Shown: positions 45,180 to 53,033 of the stretch, piece after piece
How the letters are laid out: each line of letters starts with the position of its first letter
Position numbering within the stretch: position 1 is the stretch's first letter
Source: DAOOPX01 sp964653045
Lineage (GTDB): Bacteria; Patescibacteriota; Microgenomatia; UBA1400; PJMF01
Assembly: GCA_964653045.1 (NCBI GenBank)
Contig: CAZZBW010000001.1
Span: 1 to 64,000, forward strand
Length of the DNA: 64,000 nucleotides
Direction: 5' to 3'
The notes under the pieces: generated by a model
Told to the model about the DNA's origin: nothing
The model's database searches: none
The model's input: only the letters and a program-made list of their open reading frames with translations
Program-made: the position numbers and the translations under genes

Positions 45180-47744
45180 ATGAGTAAAACAAAAGATAGT
45201 TCGCCCGCCAAAGTTTATGACCCGATTAAGTTTGAGCCGATTTGGCAAAAACAGTGGGAAAAACTTGCTTTGTTTCAAAATACTCCTGAGCATTTTGATC
45301 AATCGAAAGAAAAGTTGTTTTTATTGTTCGCGTTTGCTTATCCCTCTGGAGCAGGCTTACATGTAGGACACGTCGAGAGCAAGACAGCTCTCGACATTTT
45401 AGCTAGATACTACCGGATGAAAGGCAAACAAGTATTTTTTCCGGTGGGATGGGATGCGTTCGGCCTGCCAGCGGAAAACTATGCTGTCAAGACAGGGGTG
45501 CATCCGGCGATTACCACCAAGAATGCGATCAACACCTTTCGCTCACAAATCAAGCGTTTGGGAATTTCTTACGATTGGGCTAATGAGTTGGCCACCAATC
45601 ACCCAGGATACTACAAATGGACGCAATGGTTGTTCCTCGAGTTGTTTCAAAAAGGTTTGGCTTATCAGGCACTCGGTGCGGTCAATTGGTGTCCGTCGTG
45701 TCAAACGGTCTTGGCTAACGAGCAAGTAGTTGAGGGGAAATGTGAGCGGTGTGGGAGTGAGGTGGTGCAAAAAAACCTGAAACAATGGTACTTCAAAATT
45801 ACGGAGTATAAGGATGAGTTGATTGATGGGTTGGCTCAGGTGGACTGGCCTCATGCCACCAAGCAGCAGCAGCTCAACTGGATTGGTAAGAAATCAGGGA
45901 TAAATATTAATTATCCAATCGAGGATGAGGCTGGCAAAGTGGTGGGAAATGTTGAGTGTTTTACCACCAGACCTGACACCAATTTTGGCGCCACCTTTGT
46001 TGTGTTGGCGCCTGAGCATCCCTTAGCAATTGATTTCGCCCAAAACAACCCAGAAGCAGCTGAGTATCTGGAAAAATCCCGAAAAAAAACCGAGCTGGAA
46101 AGACAGCGGGAGGGAAGAATTAAAACCGGAATTAATACTGGCTTAGTTGTGGTTAATCGACTGAACGGTCGCAAGTTGCCAGTGTGGATCTCTGATTTTG
46201 TCCTTGGTGGTTTTGGTACGGGTGCGGTTGTGGGAGTGCCCGGACATGATAAGCGTGATTTTGAGTTTGCTCAAGCTTTTGGAATTGATGTGATTCGGGT
46301 GGTGGTGGCTCAAGATGGTGACAGCGCGGCGATTACAAACACTAGTCAGGTGTTTGAAGATGAAGGAACAACGATTAATTCTGATTTTCTTGACGGGTTG
46401 GATACTCCCACTGCTCAACAGCAAATGATGGATTATCTAGAGGGGAAAGGGTGGGGTAAAAGAGTGACGACCTACAAATTACGTGACTGGTTGATTAGTC
46501 GGCAGCGGTATTGGGGGGCGCCGATCCCGATCGTGTACGATCCGGATGGCGCCCCCCACCCAATTGATCCTGATTCTTTACCCTGGCTTCTACCCACTGA
46601 CGTTGATTTCAAGCCAACTGGCGAGTCGCCTCTGACTTCTTCTCAAGAATTTCAGCAACGGACCGAGCAGTACGTGGCAAAGAACTTTGCTTGGTTAATC
46701 AAACAAAAAGGTTGGGATAAGTCAGGCAAAGGTTGGCGCCCAGAGTACGATACGATGGACACCTTTGTCGATTCTAGCTGGTACTACCTGCGCTACGCCA
46801 ACTCTCGAGATGAGCATCAATTCGCCGACAGTGCTCAATTGAGTCGTTGGCTTCCGGTCGATTTTTACATGATTGGCCCAGAGCACATTGTGTTGCACTT
46901 ACTTTATTCGCGATTTTTTACCAAGTTTCTCAGAGATCAGGGCTATCTCAAGTTTAGCGAGCCATTTCTCAAGATGCGACACCAGGGGATGATTCTTGGT
47001 CCCGATGGTCGGAAAATGAGTAAGAGCAAGGGCAATGTGATTAATCCTGATGAAACTATTGAAAAGTTTGGGGCCGATACCCTGCGGGTTTACGAGATGT
47101 TCATGGGTCCGATCGAAGCAGACAAACCTTGGGATCCCCGGGCAGTGATCGGGGTGTATCGATTTCTCAATCGAGTGTTTAACCTGGTTCAGTTGGCAAG
47201 TGGAATCGATCCAGATCTAGAGAAGCAGGGTAACCAATCAAGTGACGAAGTCAGGCGTAAGCTTCACCAAGTAGTGGCGAAGCTTGATCACGATCTTCCC
47301 AAGCTGAAATTTAACACCGCGATTGCCAGTCTGATGGAGTTGGTCAATCTCTGGGAAAAAGTCGGCGCCACAGCTCTTGATCGTGGTGATTTACTGATTT
47401 TGATCAAGGCTCTGGCGCCGATTGCCCCTTTCCTAGCAGAGGAGTTATATCAATTATTAAACTCTGGTGATCAAACTTTTCGTACTGTTCATCTGCAATC
47501 TTGGCCAGACCATGACCCCCAACTTGCCAAGTCAGAAATGACAATAATTCCCATCCAGATCGATGGCAAAGTCAGGGCGCAGCTTGAGCAGCCCAGTGAT
47601 CAGCTGGGGCAAGAGTATCGCGCGGTCATTCTGACGCAAGCTCAAGCGCTTCCGGCGGTCAAGCGGTGGTTGGAGCAAGGCACCTTGAAACAAAGCATGT
47701 ATATTGAAGGCAAAATCGTGAGTTTGGTGTTAGATCACAGTTAA
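45180..47744 (+). CDS. leuS: Leucyl-tRNA synthetase
   Basis: Class I enzyme that charges tRNA-Leu. The 854 residues include the HIGH-type motif HVGH (FAYPSGAGLHVGHVE), a zinc-finger-like CPSCQ...CERCG pair at about 177-197, the CP1 editing domain (TTRPDTNFGATF, then GTGAVVGVPGHDKRDFEFA), KMSKS (GRKMSKSKGNVINPDE) and a C-terminal anticodon-binding region. Length and motif order are those of bacterial LeuRS. The start at 45180 is preceded by an in-frame-incompatible ATG at 45171 and only a weak GAGGA further upstream, so the exact start is slightly uncertain. Two inverted repeats lie inside (45372-45395 and 46512-46558). comEA follows after 32 bases. Confidence 0.97.
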   Translation: MSKTKDSSPAKVYDPIKFEPIWQKQWEKLALFQNTPEHFDQSKEKLFLLFAFAYPSGAGLHVGHVESKTALDILARYYRMKGKQVFFPVGWDAFGLPAENYAVKTGVHPAITTKNAINTFRSQIKRLGISYDWANELATNHPGYYKWTQWLFLELFQKGLAYQALGAVNWCPSCQTVLANEQVVEGKCERCGSEVVQKNLKQWYFKITEYKDELIDGLAQVDWPHATKQQQLNWIGKKSGININYPIEDEAGKVVGNVECFTTRPDTNFGATFVVLAPEHPLAIDFAQNNPEAAEYLEKSRKKTELERQREGRIKTGINTGLVVVNRLNGRKLPVWISDFVLGGFGTGAVVGVPGHDKRDFEFAQAFGIDVIRVVVAQDGDSAAITNTSQVFEDEGTTINSDFLDGLDTPTAQQQMMDYLEGKGWGKRVTTYKLRDWLISRQRYWGAPIPIVYDPDGAPHPIDPDSLPWLLPTDVDFKPTGESPLTSSQEFQQRTEQYVAKNFAWLIKQKGWDKSGKGWRPEYDTMDTFVDSSWYYLRYANSRDEHQFADSAQLSRWLPVDFYMIGPEHIVLHLLYSRFFTKFLRDQGYLKFSEPFLKMRHQGMILGPDGRKMSKSKGNVINPDETIEKFGADTLRVYEMFMGPIEADKPWDPRAVIGVYRFLNRVFNLVQLASGIDPDLEKQGNQSSDEVRRKLHQVVAKLDHDLPKLKFNTAIASLMELVNLWEKVGATALDRGDLLILIKALAPIAPFLAEELYQLLNSGDQTFRTVHLQSWPDHDPQLAKSEMTIIPIQIDGKVRAQLEQPSDQLGQEYRAVILTQAQALPAVKRWLEQGTLKQSMYIEGKIVSLVLDHS
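45372..45395. repeat. Intragenic inverted repeat, 9-bp arms, 6-base loop
   Basis: GTCGAGAGC, aagaca, GCTCTCGAC directly after the HVGH codons of leuS. Confidence 0.88.
46512..46558. repeat. Intragenic inverted repeat, 11-bp arms, 25-base spacer
   Basis: TGGGGGGCGCC and GGCGCCCCCCA in leuS; the spacer contains a smaller nested pair, GATCG / CGATC. Confidence 0.8.
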
Positions 47745-47761
47745 GTAAAGGAATCGGTTTT

Positions 47762-47781
47762 AACATCTCAATTGAGATGTT
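47762..47781. promoter_or_regulatory. 20-bp perfect palindrome over the comEA start codon
   Basis: AACATCTCAA is followed directly by its reverse complement; the ATG of comEA (47777) lies in the right half. It could be a protein operator or an RNA fold that hides the start codon. Confidence 0.6.
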
Positions 47782-48412
47782 TGAAACGCAGTCCCAATCT
47801 GGATTTTCTCTGCATCAATTGAATTTTGTGATGTTGAGTGGATTATTGGGACTATTCCTTGGTTTAATTCTGGCAACAGCGGGAGTGGTGATTGCGCTTA
47901 GTGAGAGAAAAGAAGGTGCTAACGCAGAGTTTGATTCAAACCTGACTTTGCATATCACAGGTGCAGTGAGATCTCCAGGTGTTTACGTACTGAAACCAGA
48001 TTCAAGGCTCCAAGATTTAGTGGATGCAGCAGGTGGATTAAGCAAAGAGGTCGACCAAGAGTATCTAATACAGAAGCTGAATCTAGCCCAGAAAATAACC
48101 GATGGGCAAAAAATCTATATTCCCTTGCAAACAGAAAGTAACAACGCTAATACAAATAGTAGTCAGAGTGGGGGATTGGCAATGTCAAAACCCAGCCAAA
48201 GTAACTATAGCAGTGTTGTAAGTACTAGCGCTGGCTTGATTTCGATCAATCAAGCCAGCGCCACCGAGCTCGAATCACTTACGGGCATTGGCACTAAAAG
48301 GGCAGAGGCAATTATTGTTGGTAGACCCTACCACGCGATTGAAGAATTGATCAGCAAAAAAATTGTCAGCGAAAGCATATTTAAAGAAATTAAGACGCAA
48401 ATTAAATTATAA
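47777..48412 (+). CDS. comEA: ComEA-like DNA-binding competence protein
   Basis: Binds incoming double-stranded DNA outside the membrane during natural transformation. A membrane anchor at about 17-42 is followed by an SLBB domain (about 57-116: HITGAVRSPGVYVL, then DGQKIYIPL), a Ser/Asn-rich linker and a C-terminal helix-hairpin-helix motif (about 155-190: SINQASATELESLTGIGTKR). This is the complete ComEA layout. No Shine-Dalgarno is visible; the start codon lies inside a 20-bp palindrome, which may be regulatory. A 14-bp inverted repeat at 48228-48261 spans the junction of linker and HhH codons. comEC follows about 110 bp downstream. Confidence 0.93.
   Translation: MFETQSQSGFSLHQLNFVMLSGLLGLFLGLILATAGVVIALSERKEGANAEFDSNLTLHITGAVRSPGVYVLKPDSRLQDLVDAAGGLSKEVDQEYLIQKLNLAQKITDGQKIYIPLQTESNNANTNSSQSGGLAMSKPSQSNYSSVVSTSAGLISINQASATELESLTGIGTKRAEAIIVGRPYHAIEELISKKIVSESIFKEIKTQIKL
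48228..48261. repeat. Intragenic perfect inverted repeat, 14-bp arms, 6-base loop
   Basis: GCGCTGGCTTGATT and AATCAAGCCAGCGC in comEA, at the start of the HhH codons. Confidence 0.93.
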
Positions 48413-48509
48413 AACCCGAACACTTAAATAGATCAAACTAAACAAAGTTACGAGTTTAAATTAAAGTAGTTATAAGACATATACTAAGAGTACAAAAACT
48501 ATAACAACC

Positions 48510-48515
48510 CATAAT
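48510..48515 (+). promoter_or_regulatory. Possible -10 box of the comEC pair
   Basis: CATAAT ends 6 bases before the GTG at 48522, the same spacing as other suspected leaderless genes here. No good -35 is seen. Confidence 0.3.
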
Positions 48516-48521
48516 ACTTAA

Positions 48522-49847
48522 GTGCAACTAAAGATTATTATATTGATATTATTAACGATATTAATATTAACGCGGATTATTCATATATATGAATATTATC
48601 GCAAAATTGATGATAACCAAAACATCTCGCTATTCTTGACTATAAAAGAATACCCAAAAACTTGCTGGTTCAGTACCGAAGGTTTTTTGTTTCAACTAAA
48701 GGATTGCACGAAGTACCCACTGGCCTCACGCTTGCAGATAATTGGCAAGCGGAGCGGAGTGATTGCTAACAGTAATACACAAACAATTTTGCTTGAAATT
48801 GAGAGCATTATCACAGTCATTTCCAAAAATAATCCAATTGTTTTTTCCACACAAAAGGCGCAAGAGTTTCTCTTCTTGCTGCGTCTCAAGATTTACTCAA
48901 GATTGGCACTGTACTTGCCAGAACCGCTCCTTGGATTGTTCTTTTCATTGATTTTCGGTGGAAGTTCGCATTTAGATCCCGAAACTAAACAAATTATCAC
49001 CCAGATTGGGGTGCAACACTTGATTGCTGCATCTGGCATGCAAGTATCACTTTTGGTCGAGTTAGCTGCCAAGACTACTGTTAATGTTCCTAAAAAACTC
49101 CGGATTCCTTTGATATTTTTGATAATCGTCACTTACCTCCATTTGGCTGGACTATCGATTTCTGTTATCCGAGCTGGTCTAATGCACTCTCTCCGCCTCA
49201 TCTCTCAACTCGTCTTCAAGCAGTACTCAATATTCTTGTCTTTAGGTGTTGTTGCCTCGTTTTTGCTACTCATTTGGCCAAAGATTTTTTTTGAAGCTGG
49301 GTTTCAATTATCGTTCTTAGCTGTACTAGGTATTGTTGTGTCATTTTCGCACAGCACGACCAAGCAGTCCCAACTGCATCAACTCGAATCTGGAGATCTC
49401 AATGATCAGCTCCAGCAAGAGTCTGTTACAAATACCTGGATTCAGACTTGTCTGGATTACATCAATGGGTGTCTACAACTAACTTTGGTCGTTAACCTCT
49501 GGATTTGGCCGGTGCTTTGGTATCACTTTGGTGAATTAAATCTTTTTGGATTCATTTCTGGCCTTGTACTAATCTGGCTGCTGATCCCAATCTTTGTTTT
49601 TGGCTGGTTATTGTTGATCGTCATATTAATCTTGCCAGTCGGACAGTTTGAGTTTTTGATTGAGAATTTTTTCCTTCCACCAGTTTATTGGTTAATGTGG
49701 TTGTTTGAGTGGATTTTTGAATTTTTGGCCAAATTTAACGGTTGGACTATTTTGTTAGGCAAATGGAGTTGGCAGCTCTCTCTAAGTTGGTACGGACTAC
49801 TGATTCTGATGTTATTAATTAAAAACAGAGTGAAGGCGCGTGGGTGA
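48522..49847 (+). CDS. comEC: ComEC/Rec2 membrane channel subunit (separate from its hydrolase domain)
   Basis: Forms the inner-membrane channel for single-stranded DNA uptake. The N-terminus has one hydrophobic segment and a reduced DUF4131-like region (about 30-115). The Competence domain spans about 130-410 with many membrane helices and the family motif as HLIAASGMQVSLL (about 167-179). The product stops at residue 441, before the metallo-beta-lactamase domain that most ComEC proteins carry at their C-terminus. That domain is encoded by the next gene, whose GTG start overlaps this stop in GTGA (49844-49847). The split is clean, with no sign of decay, so the two products probably work as subunits. 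The start is GTG 48522 with CATAAT 6 bases upstream. Confidence 0.88.
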   Translation: MQLKIIILILLTILILTRIIHIYEYYRKIDDNQNISLFLTIKEYPKTCWFSTEGFLFQLKDCTKYPLASRLQIIGKRSGVIANSNTQTILLEIESIITVISKNNPIVFSTQKAQEFLFLLRLKIYSRLALYLPEPLLGLFFSLIFGGSSHLDPETKQIITQIGVQHLIAASGMQVSLLVELAAKTTVNVPKKLRIPLIFLIIVTYLHLAGLSISVIRAGLMHSLRLISQLVFKQYSIFLSLGVVASFLLLIWPKIFFEAGFQLSFLAVLGIVVSFSHSTTKQSQLHQLESGDLNDQLQQESVTNTWIQTCLDYINGCLQLTLVVNLWIWPVLWYHFGELNLFGFISGLVLIWLLIPIFVFGWLLLIVILILPVGQFEFLIENFFLPPVYWLMWLFEWIFEFLAKFNGWTILLGKWSWQLSLSWYGLLILMLLIKNRVKARG

Positions 49848-50719
49848 AACTGAAAACTGCAATTGGTATATATTTACTGTCTGTTTTGTTGAATGCTACC
49901 TACCGATTGGCAAACACTGCCCAGGGAGATCTTGAACTTATCGTGTGTGATGTGGGTCAAGGTGATGCGATTCTGATTCAATCGGGTAAAACTCAAGTGT
50001 TAATTGATGGAGGACCAGATGCAGCAGTCATGCGCTGTCTAGGAAAGTACATGGTGCGCTTTGATCGAGTGATTGAGTTGGTGGTAGTCACACATCTGGA
50101 CTCTGATCACATTGCCGGTTTAATCCCGGTGTTATCGACTTATCAAGTCGATAAACTAATGATTGATGATGAAACCAAGGAAACTGACGATTTTAAGGAT
50201 CTTAAACAGCTTGTCCAGGCTAAGAAAAGGCAGGGTATGGAGTCAATTGAGCCAGTTCACGGAACCGAAGTTGTCCTGGGAAAAGAGCAAAAATTACGAG
50301 TGATTAATATTTTCTCCGAAAGCACATTACAGGATTCAGGTATGAGCGATCTGAAAAGTACCGCTACGAGTAATGACCGATCTATCGGTCTTTTTCTAGT
50401 GTGCGATCAGGCAAAAGCCGTATTGATGGCAGACATTGAGGATCGGGTAGAGCAGGCAATGGTAAGTTTGAAATTGCTAGACGATGTAAACCTACTGAAA
50501 GTAGGGCATCATGGGTCAAAATCGAGTACAAGTGAAGCATTATTAAGGGTGACACGACCCGAAATTAGTGCTATAAGTGCAGGTAAAAACAATCATTTTG
50601 GTCATCCCTCTCCTCAAGTAATTTCTCGCCTACTCGAGTACGACTCCATGGTCTTGAGGACAGATCAAGAGGGTGACCTAGTTTTCCGGTGCCAAGCTGA
50701 TCGTTACCAACTTCAGTAA
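49844..50719 (+). CDS. ComEC-type metallo-beta-lactamase-fold hydrolase (split C-terminal part)
   Basis: A 291-residue protein with a short hydrophobic N-terminus (about 5-20) and an MBL-fold domain. It carries the ComEC signature DVGQGDAILI (36-45), the metal-binding THLDSDH motif (83-89), a later GHHGSKSS motif (about 219-226) and a C-terminal SAGKNNHFGHPSP segment. All metal ligands appear to be present. In fused ComEC this domain is thought to degrade the non-imported DNA strand. The 4-base overlap with the channel gene implies translational coupling and a 1:1 complex. An intragenic hairpin followed by five T lies at 50375-50395. It is not a pseudogene. Confidence 0.9.
   Translation: MKLKTAIGIYLLSVLLNATYRLANTAQGDLELIVCDVGQGDAILIQSGKTQVLIDGGPDAAVMRCLGKYMVRFDRVIELVVVTHLDSDHIAGLIPVLSTYQVDKLMIDDETKETDDFKDLKQLVQAKKRQGMESIEPVHGTEVVLGKEQKLRVINIFSESTLQDSGMSDLKSTATSNDRSIGLFLVCDQAKAVLMADIEDRVEQAMVSLKLLDDVNLLKVGHHGSKSSTSEALLRVTRPEISAISAGKNNHFGHPSPQVISRLLEYDSMVLRTDQEGDLVFRCQADRYQLQ
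50132..50154. repeat. Intragenic perfect inverted repeat, 10-bp arms, 3-base loop
   Basis: TTATCGACTT, atc, AAGTCGATAA in the MBL-fold gene, soon after the metal-binding motif codons. Confidence 0.9.
50375..50395 (+). terminator. Terminator-like hairpin inside the MBL-fold gene
   Basis: GACCGA, tcta, TCGGTC is followed by TTTTT, the form of a small intrinsic terminator, but it lies in the middle of a coding region. It may attenuate transcription or be accidental. Confidence 0.3.
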
Positions 50720-51100
50720 TAGATCAAAAACGATCAGACATGTCTAGTTGTTGTTAAAGAGCACTAATTTTCTATCTTTTCATAATAGTGATATCAGTGT
50801 CAAGTGGTAATTTTCTCCCTTTATGGATAATGCAGAGAAATTAATGCATAATCTATCCCATAATATTGGTTTAGGAATAGAGTATTCGACCCAATCAAAA
50901 TTATGGTAAAAATACTATAGACATAATGACAATATAATCGTGTCCGAGTAAATACTTACACCAAGAGAAACCGATATTATTCACTTTAGAAATCTATTCC
51001 ATGAGTAAACAAGTTGTTCGGAATACTTTGGTTTTTATTAGGTTGATGCCTCAAGTGAAGTATGTTTATCGATTTCGCTAAGCAGTTACTTCTATATATT
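50720..51100. other. AT-rich intergenic region before argS
   Basis: No gene is supported here. A TATAAT at 50933-50938 lacks a good -35, and AGACATGTCT forms a 10-bp palindrome near 50736. A 5' extension of argS from 51062 is open but unlikely. Confidence 0.4.
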
Positions 51101-51109
51101 TGTTACAAT
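51101..51109 (+). promoter_or_regulatory. Extended -10 box of argS, probably leaderless
   Basis: TGtTACAAT ends 6 bases before ATG 51116. This placement supports 51116 as the true start over the upstream in-frame ATG at 51062. Confidence 0.5.
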
Positions 51110-51115
51110 ACTGGC

Positions 51116-53032
51116 ATGACTAATCCCACGGTCCTCCAATTAGTTAAGGAAATAGAACTGGATTTGGCAGGAGTTATTGCAGATCTGTTTGGAGTTAAAC
51201 TACTGGTAAAGTTGAACTACCCTAAGGATTTGAAGCATGGTGACTTTACCACTAATGTAGCTTTGAGCTTGTTTTCGCTGCTCAAAGAGAGTGGACGCAA
51301 GGATGACTCTCCTTTGTTAGTGGCGCAAAAGCTTGTCACAGTTTTAAAAGAAAGCTGGAGTACGAAGCGCGGTGGATTCTCAAATTCAGTTATTTGGATC
51401 GATCGAGTGAGCGCAGAGCAACCCGGATTTATTAATTTCTGGTTAACGAACACTTATTTACACCAACTAAATTCTTCAATCTCCTCTGGTGCTGACATCG
51501 AGAGGTGGTTGTCTAAAAATTTAAGAGGAAAAAAAGTGATCGTAGAGTTTACCGACCCAAATCCGTTTAAGGAGTTTCATATTGGACATTTATATAGCAA
51601 TATTGTTGGGGAGGCGATTTGCCGGCTGGAGGAGGCTGTTGGAGCGCAAGTAAAACGCGCCTGCTATCAGGGAGACGTTGGCATGCATGTGGCCAAAAGT
51701 CTCTGGGGAATGTGGCAGAAAAAAGAGCAAATCGCCGAATTGAGTTCTCTGCCGTTGAGTAAGAGAGCACAGTTTCTTGGTCAGGCGTATGCCTTAGGCG
51801 CCAGCGTCTACGAGACAGACGCTGGCGCCAAACAAGCCATCCAAGAGATTAATCAGGTTGTGTATCAGCGTCTCGACCTTAGTCAAGAAAGTCCGAGCTC
51901 AACGGTTCAGAAGACCGATTTTTCTTCTGTAGAGTTTATGGAGCTGTATCATCTGGGTAGGCAGTGGAGTCTGGAGTATTTTGCTTGGCTTTACGATCGC
52001 CTTGGTATGAAGTTCGATTACTTCTTTTTTGAAAGCCAGGTCGGTCGAGCAGGAGTAGCAATCGTCAAGGAGTACTTGGCTAAGGGTGTGTTTGAGACCA
52101 GTCAGGGTGCCGTTATCTTCCCTGGCTCGAAACACGGTTTGCATGATCGAGTATTCATTAACTCGCTCGGTCTGCCTACTTACGAAGCCAAGGAGCTAGG
52201 TTTAGCTCCGACCAAGTATGCTCAGTATGCTTACGATCGCTCCATTATCATCACGGGCAACGAGATTGATGAGTATTTTAAAGTACTGCTCAAGGCTATG
52301 AGTCTGACTCATCCAGACCTAGCTGAAAAAACTACTCACCTTTCTCATGGTATGGTCAAGCTGCCAGAGGGAAAGATGTCGAGCCGAACCGGTAAAGTGA
52401 TTACTGGCGAGTGGCTGATGAATCAGGCTACCGAACAAATGGTGGACCGATTGCGCTCAACTCGTCCAGAGTTGAGCGCAACCAAACAGGCCAAAATCGG
52501 CTCAGAAATCGCTCTTGGAGCGATTAAGTATGCTTTACTTAAATCTAACATCGGGGGGGATGTAGTTTTTTCATTCGAACAATCGCTGGCTTTCAGCGGA
52601 AACTCAGGACCATACCTTCAATACACCGCGGTTCGCTGTATGGGAGTATTACGGAAAGCGACTGCTGCTATGCAATTAAGTAGCATAAGTATACTTATTG
52701 ATCTATTAAAAAATATTAAAGTAGATATTGATCAACTAGACGCAAAAACTAGTTATACAAGTTTAGATAAAGATTTATTAAGAATCATTGCGCGATATTT
52801 TGATACACTAGAAATGGCTGCAGCGAAATATACTCCTCATTCACTGACGGAATACCTTTATGAGTTTGCCCAAAAATTAAATTATTGGTATGACAAACAA
52901 AAAATTATTGAGCTTGAATCGGGTAAGCTTACGCAACCGGCTCAATTGAAGTTATCGCTCGCGTTGACTGCTTATCAAGTTTTGTTTCATGGCTTGAGTG
53001 TGTTAGGTATCAATATTCCAGAGGAGATGTAG
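51116..53032 (+). CDS. argS: Arginyl-tRNA synthetase
   Basis: Class I enzyme that charges tRNA-Arg. Its 638 residues show an N-terminal Add-1-like domain (about 1-125), the HIGH motif in FHIGHLYSN, a KMSKS-type loop KMSSRTGKV and a C-terminal DALR anticodon-binding domain (about 515-638). I chose ATG 51116 because residues from MTNPTVLQLVKEIE align with the family N-terminus and an extended -10 box lies 6 bases upstream. The alternative ATG 51062 adds 18 hydrophobic residues that the enzyme does not need. Two 13-bp inverted repeats lie inside (51797-51829 and 52451-52481). The M16 peptidase gene follows after one base. A tRNA-Arg gene lies 3 kb downstream. Confidence 0.96.
   Translation: MTNPTVLQLVKEIELDLAGVIADLFGVKLLVKLNYPKDLKHGDFTTNVALSLFSLLKESGRKDDSPLLVAQKLVTVLKESWSTKRGGFSNSVIWIDRVSAEQPGFINFWLTNTYLHQLNSSISSGADIERWLSKNLRGKKVIVEFTDPNPFKEFHIGHLYSNIVGEAICRLEEAVGAQVKRACYQGDVGMHVAKSLWGMWQKKEQIAELSSLPLSKRAQFLGQAYALGASVYETDAGAKQAIQEINQVVYQRLDLSQESPSSTVQKTDFSSVEFMELYHLGRQWSLEYFAWLYDRLGMKFDYFFFESQVGRAGVAIVKEYLAKGVFETSQGAVIFPGSKHGLHDRVFINSLGLPTYEAKELGLAPTKYAQYAYDRSIIITGNEIDEYFKVLLKAMSLTHPDLAEKTTHLSHGMVKLPEGKMSSRTGKVITGEWLMNQATEQMVDRLRSTRPELSATKQAKIGSEIALGAIKYALLKSNIGGDVVFSFEQSLAFSGNSGPYLQYTAVRCMGVLRKATAAMQLSSISILIDLLKNIKVDIDQLDAKTSYTSLDKDLLRIIARYFDTLEMAAAKYTPHSLTEYLYEFAQKLNYWYDKQKIIELESGKLTQPAQLKLSLALTAYQVLFHGLSVLGINIPEEM
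51797..51829. repeat. Intragenic perfect inverted repeat, 13-bp arms, 7-base loop
   Basis: GGCGCCAGCGTCT and AGACGCTGGCGCC inside argS. Confidence 0.93.
52451..52481. repeat. Intragenic perfect inverted repeat, 13-bp arms, 5-base loop
   Basis: TTGCGCTCAACTC and GAGTTGAGCGCAA inside argS, downstream of the KMSKS-type loop codons. Confidence 0.93.
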
Positions 53033-53033
53033 G

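Noticed and set aside
51062..51115. ATG 51062 as the argS start
   Set aside because: It adds 18 hydrophobic residues before the family N-terminus, and an extended -10 box lies between it and ATG 51116.
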